Positions 55,672 through 64,000 of a DNA stretch of 64,000 nt are shown piece by piece. The stretch is from Ctena decussata (taxonomy: Eukaryota; Mollusca; Bivalvia; Lucinida; Lucinidae), in contig OZ022503.1 in the NCBI GenBank assembly GCA_963989385.1, positions 51,396,858-51,460,857 on the forward strand, written 5' to 3'. The notes beneath the pieces are model-generated. The model had not been told where the DNA came from, made no database searches, and was given only the letters and a program-made list of their open reading frames with translations. Within the stretch, counting starts at the first letter, position 1, and each line of letters starts with the position of its first letter. The position numbers and the translations under genes were made by a program.

Positions 55672-58373
55672 TCTTTAAGAGCTGTACCATCGGAAAAATG
55701 CCACATGCGACGAGAAGAATCAGCCCAGTCTGTGGTAACTTTTATGCGTTCACAACATGTATAAACAATCTTGAGCATCATATACTGGAGCGCCGTAAAG
55801 TGTGAGAAAGGAATTGATACTAATCGGACTGCATTCGCTTTTACCAAGATGGGGTGAAACCTTGCATATACCTCGTGCCGTGATAAAACCAGTCCTATGT
55901 AATACGCGTGTCTAGACTGGATGCATGCGCAATCAGAACAGGGTAGACTACACATGAGCGTAGATATATCTTGGCACTTCCTCGTTGCGAATACATATTT
56001 CGCTTCAAACATTATGGGCTGCACGCACATTTTTCCTTGCGGAGGCCATTTTAAGTCATGTCGTGATAAAATCAGCCTTACCATACATGCAAAACACATA
56101 TGTCCTGACTATCTGTGCACTAGCACAAACAGAACTGGGTAGGTGCACTAAGTATGCCTTCTGGAAATCAAACAGTGCACTGCACTTACTCCGACAGATT
56201 ACACAGTTGCATAGACTTATCTTGGTACCCAAGTTTGCGTACAGTGTCAAACATATTTTGCCCGCACAAGGCTCATAACTTTCAACACAAGGGATGAGCA
56301 TAAAATGCACGTGCAAATATGACCGACCATCGATTGTCTTGATTATAAGAGCCGTACCCTTGGAAAATTGCCACATGTGACGAGAAGAATCAGCCCAGTC
56401 TGTGGTAACAGTTATGCGTTCACAACATATGTATAAACAATCTTGAGCATCATACACTGGAGCGCCGTAAAGTGTGCTAAAGGAATTGACACTAATCGGA
56501 CTGCATTCGCTTTTACCAAGATGGGGTGAAACACATTTTTCCTTGCGCATACCTCGTGTCGTGATAAAACCAGTCCTATGTCATACGCAAAACACGCGTG
56601 TCTAGACTGGATGCATGCGCAATTAGAACAGGGTACACTACACATTGGGTAGACATATCTTGGTACTGCCTGGTTAAGTATACATACACATTTCCCCACA
56701 AAAATATTATGGGCTGAACACTCATTTTTCCTTGCGCAGGCCGTTTGAGTCTTGTCGTGAGAAAATCAGCCTTATGATATATGCAAAACACCTAAGTCCA
56801 GACTAGTCTGTGCACTAGCACAATTAGAACAGGATAGGCGCAACTAAGTATGCCTCCTGGGAACCAAACAGTGCACAGCACTTACTCTGACAGACTGCGC
56901 AGTTGCATAGACTTATCTTGGTACCCACTTTTTGCGCATAGCGTCGAACATATTTTGCTCGGACAAGGTTCATAACGTTCAACACAAGAGATGAGCCTAA
57001 AATGCACGTGCAAATATTACCGACCCTTGATTATCAATGATGTAACCCAAGAGCTGCTAGATTAACAACCAATTGCCGCAGTAATCCTAAATTTTGGGAT
57101 AGATGTATCTGAGAAATCAGTTTAGAATCAGATCAAATGTGCAATGCGTCATATCCTATCAGTATTTTTGACACTTTATCGGCTAGTATAAGCACCTGTT
57201 CAAATTTTAGAATAATTACAGTAATTTACAGGTGTCCCAATAGAGAGGGAAAATTAAACCGATGCAAACTGTTTGAACAGCATTACAGTACGCCCAGCAG
57301 GCACATGACGTCGTAATGATGTCGAAATGGTGTCGATGTGACGCCCCATGCCATATCGACGTCAATACTACGTCAGTCCGACGTCTTGTAACTGCTGGGC
57401 AGTAAAGTATATCCCAGCGGGCGCATGACGTCAGAATGACGTCGATATGTTGTAATCTGGTTGCGTCGACGTCAATGCGACGTCATTATAACGCTGTGTG
57501 CCAGCTGGGTAGTATGAATCAATGTGCAGATCTGATCCGTCTCTCTGGGCTTTCCATTAGGTATCAGAAAAAAATAATGATATTAGAAGTCTGTCCACAG
57601 TCACAACTGAGTATTCTATGTCCACGTTTCATTAGCATCGATCTTCAGACGAAGAAAGCAATTCGATAGGGAAAACAAATAATGCCAAAATTTGTACATT
57701 TTGCCAAATTCTACATTTCGATCATACAAAACTAAAATTGACAAGAAAGAATTCATAACTGCCTTTTTAATTTATTTATTATATTTTATTTGTTTTAATT
57801 ATTGCAGAACTTAAATCTACAGATAATTAGTTGTGTCTGCGTGTGTGTTTTACTGCTCAAATTTTAGTATGTGCTACATAGAAATTTCGGCAAGCATTTA
57901 TTATTCTAACGGACCACTAGGGTTTAGCTCCCATAAAGTGCGGGTCACTATGGTGCTTATATGGGTTCCATCTGTTTGTGCGACTCCACTTTGGTTGAAC
58001 GTACATCATTGTAGAGTCCGGATGCGCTTAAACAGGCGCACATGCTGCGACCTTGTACCCATGCCCCTGTGCTTGCACCACGTCTATGTTGTAGCAGACA
58101 GGCCGCAGTAAAAGTATCCAGGACGCAGTAGACAGACAGTAGCCACTTCATTGGACAGTAAGTAGTATACAGAAAACCGCGAACAGCATGCACTTCTTTT
58201 CAGCATGCTCCAAAACGAAGAGCGAGTAGACAGCGCACAGTAGACGGTAAACGACGGTAGACTTTAACGTAGAAAGAAACGTATTTTCCTTCGCACAGCT
58301 TAAAATACATGTATGGGGGATATAAAACAAAAAATAATAAAACTAGAAAATAAATAAAGAAAAGCAGGCAAAA

Positions 58374-58491
58374 GTCTGCAACTCCCGGTATTCCCAGGCG
58401 ATTACCCATCCAAGTATTTACCGGGTTCGACGTTGCTTAACTTCGATGATCGGACGAGAATTGGTGTTTTCAAGGTCATATGGCGGTAGAC
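58374..58491 (-). rRNA. 5S rRNA-like gene, unit 3
   Basis: Identical by eye to the unit 2 copy, with the TTTT run at 58370-58373. It carries the same box C substitutions, so if any copy is expressed the altered internal promoter is common to all. Confidence 0.76.
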
Positions 58492-59112
58492 AACAAAGTA
58501 CCGATTTTTAACATTTCCAAAGACTACTTTTGAGAGTTTGAGATAAGTAGAATAGTTATAATATCCTGCAGTTCTTGCTACTGAGACACACATTGCAGGC
58601 CTAGTAGAGCAGTGGTATCGGGCTCTGCGCTGTTTACAGTTCAGTCTCATCAAGACAGCGAACACAAAATGTTGAATCATCATTGAATCAACGTTGATTC
58701 AATGTGATTCAATATTTTGTGATCAGTGGGTGAACTAAAGCAAAGTACCTTCAAGAAGCCTCTTTATTACTAAGTAAAAGTTTCGCCTCATATAATCAGC
58801 TATGTCTAAAGTAACATGTAACCGTCAATATCAACGTTAATTCAAGGTCATAGTACTTAACGTGAATGACATGCCATTGTTTCAGCGTTGTGTGTCAGCT
58901 GAGCATGAGCTGTTCAGTTCAATTCTCCTAACGACGTTCCCCAAGTGGCACAGCGGTACGCAACCATAGTTGCACGCACTTGTCGCCGTGTTTGCCGGGA
59001 GGCCGGGTGATGGTCTAAATATATATAGTGTTGTTTGCCAAAGTGTTGCTTCCTACGCGAAAAGAACAAATTCCTTTTTTTTGTAATATTACTGCGCATT
59101 CTTTAAGAGCTG

Positions 59113-59289
59113 GAGCGGCTGTAGTGTAGTGTATAACACTCCAGACTACCAATCTAGGGGTCGCAAGATCGATCCCGGGTCGCAAGATCGATCCCCCGCT
59201 TCTCCGGTCTTTCGGATGAGACTTTAAACCGAGGTCCCGTCTCCATATGACCTCTTTGTTGGTGGGACGTTAAACCCGAGTTCACTCGC
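59113..59289 (+). mobile_element. tRNA-derived SINE in unit 3
   Basis: Flanked by TCTTTAAGAGCTG at 59100-59112 and 59290-59302. Same sequence as the unit 2 copy by eye. Confidence 0.76.
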
Positions 59290-61227
59290 TCTTTAAGAGC
59301 TGTACCATCGGAAAAATGCCACATGCGACGAGAAGAATCAGCCCAGTCTGTGGTAACTTTTATGCGTTCACAACATGTATAAACAATCTTGAGCATCATA
59401 TACTGGAGCGCCGTAAAGTGTGAGAAAGGAATTGATACTAATCGGACTGCATTCGCTTTTACCAAGATGGGGTGAAACCTTGCATATACCTCGTGCCGTG
59501 ATAAAACCAGTCCTATGTAATACGCGTGTCTAGACTGGATGCATGCGCAATCAGAACAGGGTAGACTACACATGAGCGTAGATATATCTTGGCACTTCCT
59601 CGTTGCGAATACATATTTCGCTTCAAACATTATGGGCTGCACGCACATTTTTCCTTGCGGAGGCCATTTTAAGTCATGTCGTGATAAAATCAGCCTTACC
59701 ATACATGCAAAACACATATGTCCTGACTATCTGTGCACTAGCACAAACAGAACTGGGTAGGTGCACTAAGTATGCCTTCTGGAAATCAAACAGTGCACTG
59801 CACTTACTCCGACAGATTACACAGTTGCATAGACTTATCTTGGTACCCAAGTTTGCGTACAGTGTCAAACATATTTTGCCCGCACAAGGCTCATAACTTT
59901 CAACACAAGGGATGAGCATAAAATGCACGTGCAAATATGACCGACCATCGATTGTCTTGATTATAAGAGCCGTACCCTTGGAAAATTGCCACATGTGACG
60001 AGAAGAATCAGCCCAGTCTGTGGTAACAGTTATGCGTTCACAACATATGTATAAACAATCGTGAGCATCATACACTGGAGCGCCGTAAAGTGTGCTAAAG
60101 GAATTGACACTAATCGGACTGCATTCGCTTTTACCAAGATGGGGTGAAACACATTTTTCCTTGCGCATACCTCGTGTCATGATAAAACCAGTCCTATACC
60201 ATATGCAAAACACGCGTGTCTAGACTGGATGCATGCGCAATTAGAACAGGGTAGACTACGCATTGGGTAGACATATCTTGGTACTGCCTGGTTACGTATA
60301 CATACACATTTCCCCACAAAAACATTATGGGCTGAACACTCATTTTTCCTTGCGCAGGCCGTTTGAGTCTTGTCGTGATAAAATCAGCCTTATGATAAAT
60401 GCAAAACACCTAAGTCCAGACTAGTCTGTGCACTAGCACAATAATAACAGGGTAGGCGCAACTAAGTATGCCTTCTGGGAACCAAACAGTGCACTGCACT
60501 TACTCTGACAGATTGCGCAGTTGCATAGACATATCTCGGTAGCCACTGTTTGCGCATAGCCTCAAACATATTTTGCTCGGACAAGGTTCATAACGTTCAA
60601 CACAAGAGATGAGCCTAAAATGCACGTGCAAATATTACCGACCCTTGATTATCAATGATGTAACCCAAGAGCTGCTAGATTAACAAACAATTGCCGCAGT
60701 AATCCTAAATTTTGGGATAGATGTATCTGAGAAATCAGTTTAGAATCAGATCAAGATGTGCAATCGTCATATCCTATCAGTATTTTTGACACTCTATCGG
60801 CTAGTATAAGCACCTGTTCAAATTTTAGAATCATTACAGTAATTTACAGGTGTCCCAATAGAGAGGGAAAATTAAACCGATGCAAACTGTTTGAACAGCA
60901 TTAAAGTACGCCCAGCAAGCACATGACGTCGTAATGATGTCGAAATGGTGTCGATGTGACGCCCCATGCCGTATCGACGTCAATACTACGTCAGTCCGAC
61001 GTCTTGTAACTGCTGGGCAGTAAAGTATATCCCAGCGGGCGCATGACGTCAGAATGACGTCGATATGTTGTAATCTGGTTGCGTCGACGTCAATGCGACG
61101 TCATTATAACGCTGTGTGCCAGCTGGGTAGTATGAATCAATGTGCAGATCTGATCCGTCTCTCTGGGCTTTCCATTAGGTATCAGAAAAAAATAATGATA
61201 TTAGAAGTCTGTCCACAGTCACAACTG

Positions 61228-62085
61228 CAGGTTCGTCCAGGATTGTGTTTTGACCCAGAGTTCAGAATAAAGACTCCGAGTTCGGACTAAAGACCGAGTG
61301 CAACCTAGGTTTGGTAGACTCGGAGTTCGGACTAAAGACCGAGTCCAACCTAGGTTCGGCAGACTCGGAGTTCGGACTAAAGACCGAGTCCAACCTAGGT
61401 TCGGCAGACTCGGAGTTCGGACTAAAGACCGAGTCCAACATGAGTTCGGCTGACTCGGAGTTCGGACAAAAGACCGAGTCCAACCTAGGTTCGGCAGACT
61501 CGGAGTTCGGACTAAAGACCGAGTCCAACTTAGGTTCGGCAGACTCGGAGTTCGGACTAAAGACCGAGTTAAACCTAGGTTCGGCAGACTCGGAGTTCGG
61601 ACTAAGGACCGAGTCAAACTTAGGTTCGGCAGACTCGGAGTTCGGACTTAAGATTGGGTCCAACATGAGTTCGGCTGACTCGGAGTTCGGACTAAAGACC
61701 GAGTCCAACCTAGGTTCGGCAGACTCGGAGTGCGGACTAAAGACCGAGTCCAACTTAGGTTTGGCAGACTCGGAGTTCGGACTAAGGACCGAGTCAAACT
61801 TAGGTTTGGCAGACTCGGAGTTCGGACTAAAGACCAAGTCCAACCTAGGTTCGGCAGACTCGGAGTTTGGACTAAAGACCGAGTCCAACCTAGGTTCGGC
61901 AGACTCGGAGTTCAGACTTAAGATTGGGTCCAACATGAGTTTGGCAGACTCGGAGTTCCACCTAGACTCAGACAGGCAGACCCAGATTGGGTCCAACATG
62001 AATTCCGCAGATTTGGAGTTCGGACTAAGACCAAGTCTAACCTAGGTTTGGCAGACCCAGAGTTCGGATTAAAGACTGGAAACAA
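61228..62085. repeat. 45-bp minisatellite, block 2 (~18 units)
   Basis: Lead-in CAGGTTCGTCCAGGATTGTG, then units with exact 45-bp spacing at first, drifting after 61920. Because 45 is a multiple of three and the unit lacks stops, both strands are open for about 245 codons: plus (61311-62045, DSEFGLKTESNLGSA repeated) and minus (61262-61999, ESAEPRLDSVFSPNS repeated). Frames on both strands with no start context or flanking exon argue for satellite DNA rather than a gene. Variant units with AACATGAGTTCGGCTG recur in the block at roughly five- and nine-unit spacing. Confidence 0.93.
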
Positions 62086-62439
62086 TATTTATCATATGCT
62101 TATTCTAACATTGCCCTTGATACATCTAATTTGGTCTCACTGTATTTTTCACTATGTGAGGTATGATCCGGCCATGTACTCCAAAATGCTATGTCTCGGG
62201 CGTAGAAGGATATCCAAGTGCTTTTGATAGAGGGCCGAGATGGATATCTGTCTCGCCCTTGATATAACTTGTCAGCCCTCTTGAATCTGCATTTGAAAAT
62301 TGTAAATTACATCTCTCACTACTTTAACACAACAAATGCATATTGACAGCATTGTTGCCCTAAAATCATATATGGAAAGCTTTAAAAACCATCATTCTTG
62401 ACCCTAAATGCAGTCGATAAATGCTAGTGTAGTTGAATA
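62086..62439. other. No gene recognised
   Basis: Spacer after the minisatellite; nothing recognised. Confidence 0.35.
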
Positions 62440-62605
62440 ACAAGACTGTCAGCGAGACAGGATAGCTCGCCTGACAGTGCCTTGCCCATTACACAAAAAA
62501 CTTTAATGTAAAACTTTAACATTTCACTAACGGCGACGCCGCCGCCGGGGGTAATGCAATCGCTCTTCCTGAACTTTCGTGCAGACGAGCTAAAAAAGAA
62601 CAAAA
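62440..62605. repeat. Dispersed repeat with GACGCCGCCGCCGGGGGTAA
   Basis: GACTGTCAGCGAGACAGGAT, AGCTCGCCTGACAGTGCC, ACGGCGACGCCGCCGCCGGG and GGTAATGCAATCGCTCTTCC form a word set I associate with a very common interspersed bivalve repeat. Recognised from memory only; its class is unknown. Confidence 0.45.
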
Positions 62606-63295
62606 AAACACACATTTTCCCGGTTCTGCCTATGTCTTGTAATTCTTCTCACCCAGGAAAGATTTCTCTGGTGTTTTGTCACAGTCACTCGTGTCGAAAC
62701 ACTTTTCTGTAAACATTTGTCATGAAAACAGCCTCGTATCTCTAATTTCTTTTTCTTGAGAAATTGAATGTTGTACTGGGAAATTAAAGACGACTCTGGT
62801 TGTATTAGCCTCCAAGGATATCTGCAACTGCAACTCTCACATCACAGGTCCAGCGGAATACCGGAGAGTTTTCCTCGGTGCTAGAACTGAGCTTTTTATA
62901 CACATAAGTACATGATAAAAAGAACACGGTTGTTTTGATCCCAGCTCAGATCTCAGCCCTTTGACTGTATCAGCGCCAGAGAACAATAAATTGTGTTGTT
63001 TGTCATAGCTTGTCTTATATGTTTATAAATGTGCAGTTGCAGTGATAGTTGATTTAGTGCGTTCAGAGTTAACGTTTGCCAATTTTCTCTCTCTCTGTAT
63101 TGGCGGATTTTATAAGATGAAGATTGTCGATACAGTTTTCCGGCAATAAATACATTTCACCAATCAACTTGTCATTAATTGCTGTTCCTGCTTATTGGCG
63201 CAGTCATCGCCCTTCGGGCTCGGGCCAATCTGGTCAACTCGGGCTGAGATGATCAGGGCTGGGATCATACCAACCGTGTAATAATCTCTATAGGT
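62606..63295. other. No gene recognised
   Basis: AT-rich spacer between minisatellite blocks. No gene or repeat named. Confidence 0.35.
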
Positions 63296-63545
63296 CAGCA
63301 GTCTCAGAGTTTGGACTAAAGACTGAGTGAAACCTGGGTTTGGCAAACCTGGAGTCCGAACTTAAGACTGGTTCCAACTTGAGTTCCGCACACGGTAAAC
63401 CCTACACACCGGGAGTTTGGACTCAGATTGGGTCCAACATGAGTTCAGCAGGCTTGGAGTTCGGACTAAGGACCAACTCGACTAGGAATTGGCAAACCTG
63501 GAGTTTGGACTAAAGACTGGGAACAATATAGGTCAACTCGGGACT
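63296..63545. repeat. 45-bp minisatellite, decayed, same orientation
   Basis: Words GTTTGGACTAAAGACTGAGT, GGTTTGGCAAACCTGGAGT and GGGTCCAACATGAGTTC recur at irregular 40-60 bp intervals. These are clearly degenerate units in the plus orientation. Confidence 0.7.
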
Positions 63546-63584
63546 ACGACCCATCCAAAATATGAAAGGGCCCCATGCCACAAT

Positions 63585-64000
63585 CATTGCAAGTCCGAAC
63601 TCCGAACCTGCTGAAACCCAACATGGACCCATTGTTAGTCCGAACTCCGACCCTATCAAACCCAGAAAGGACTCATTTTTAGTCCGAACTCCGAACCTGC
63701 GGAACCCAAAATGGACCCACAGTTAGTCCGAACTCCGAACCTGCCGAACCCAACATGGACCCACAGTTAGTCCGAACTCCGAACCTGACGAACCCAACAT
63801 GGACCCACAGTTAGTCCGAACTTACCGAACCGACACACAACCCATTCTTAGTCCGAACTCCGAGCCTGCCGAACTCATAATGGACCCATCTTTTTGTCCG
63901 AACTCCGAACCTAACGAACCTAACATGGACCCACAGTTAGTCCGAACTGAACCAACAAACAACCCATTCTTAGTCCGAACTCCGAACCTGCCGAACTCAT
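63585..64000. repeat. 44-bp minisatellite, inverted orientation, to window edge
   Basis: Units TAGTCCGAACTCCGAACC + TGCCGAACCCAACATGGACC + CACAGT spaced 44 bp (for example 63721, 63765, 63809). They are the reverse complement of the block 2 unit with one base less, so frames do not persist. The array runs off the end of the window. Confidence 0.9.

Larger units (their letters stand above)
53984..57601. repeat. 3.6-kb tandem unit 2 (3,618 bp), chimeric
   Basis: Same layout as unit 1, with the 35-bp TTGATTCAACGT segment present at 55070-55104. From its start to 56402 it matches unit 3 almost perfectly and differs from unit 1. From 56443 to its end it matches unit 1 and differs from unit 3 (for example AATATTATGGGC versus AACATTATGGGC, and CTGACAGACTGCG versus CTGACAGATTGCG). 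Confidence 0.93.
57602..61219. repeat. 3.6-kb tandem unit 3 (3,618 bp)
   Basis: Front half near-identical to unit 2; rear half, from about 60060, is the most divergent of the three. It ends at CACAACTG (61220-61227), which is followed not by another unit but by the minisatellite lead-in. Confidence 0.93.

Noticed and set aside
52462..60213. Minus-strand frames of 95-187 codons in the 3.6-kb units as genes
   Set aside because: They run through the internal repeats and SINE, change length between units through single-base changes, and show no domain.
61311..62045. 244-codon plus-strand frame as a repeat-rich secreted or adhesive protein
   Set aside because: The minus strand is equally open over the same DNA, the unit is a minisatellite also present elsewhere, the 44-bp sibling breaks frame, and there is no signal peptide, splice context or flanking coding sequence.
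50146..62085. CRISPR-like array
   Set aside because: The 45-bp units abut with no spacers, and the surrounding sequence is eukaryotic repeat DNA.

Overview
The window looks like repeat-rich, intron- or intergenic-type nuclear DNA of an animal, most likely a marine bivalve mollusc. That assignment is inference. It rests on decayed non-LTR retrotransposons, tRNA-derived SINEs, many palindromic MITE/foldback families with motifs I associate with clam genomes, and 5S rRNA-like genes in a long tandem unit. I see no convincing host protein-coding gene. No open frame exceeds about 245 codons, and the long ones are retrotransposon fragments or minisatellite read-through.

Layout. 1-12,700: mostly unassigned AT-rich DNA with scattered MITEs, two SINEs on the minus strand, a GT microsatellite and a cluster of X-box-like palindromes. 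12,745-14,640: a 5'-truncated, frameshifted LINE reverse transcriptase. 15,000-31,300: foldback elements of several families. These include seven of the nine copies in the window of a ~235-bp GAGCCGCGACACG foldback, an 88-bp ACGTC-rich palindromic dimer, a 545-bp element with TTAA flanks, and three related GAGGTTATAAAACTT foldbacks in a row. 31,747-36,009: a tandem A-B-B-A-B-A block array. 37,655-38,100: the C-terminal end of a LINE. 39,355-44,020: a four-level nest of repeats, with two opposite LINE fragments inside a TIR element inside an older repeat. 47,200-48,000: tRNA-like SINE heads. 48,632-49,969: a large foldback with ~554-bp arms.

50,146 to the end: the most organised part. A 45-bp minisatellite (50,146-50,398) leads into three tandem ~3.6-kb units (period 3,585, 3,618 and 3,618 bp). 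Each unit carries a 118-bp 5S rRNA-like gene on the minus strand with an abutting Pol III T-run, a SINE with a perfect 13-bp target duplication, an internal ~0.68-kb duplication and ACGTC palindromes. The array ends at 61,227, directly against a second, longer block of the same minisatellite. The minisatellite recurs in opposite orientation from 63,585 to the window edge. The middle 3.6-kb unit is a chimera: its front matches unit 3 and its rear matches unit 1. The switch lies between 56,402 and 56,443, the expected footprint of unequal crossing-over between two older copies.

Nothing here reads as a multi-gene pathway. The biology visible is genome dynamics: satellite amplification of a 5S-like unit, nested retrotransposition and foldback element spread. 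All comparisons were made by eye, and family names rest on recall of motifs rather than on searches.
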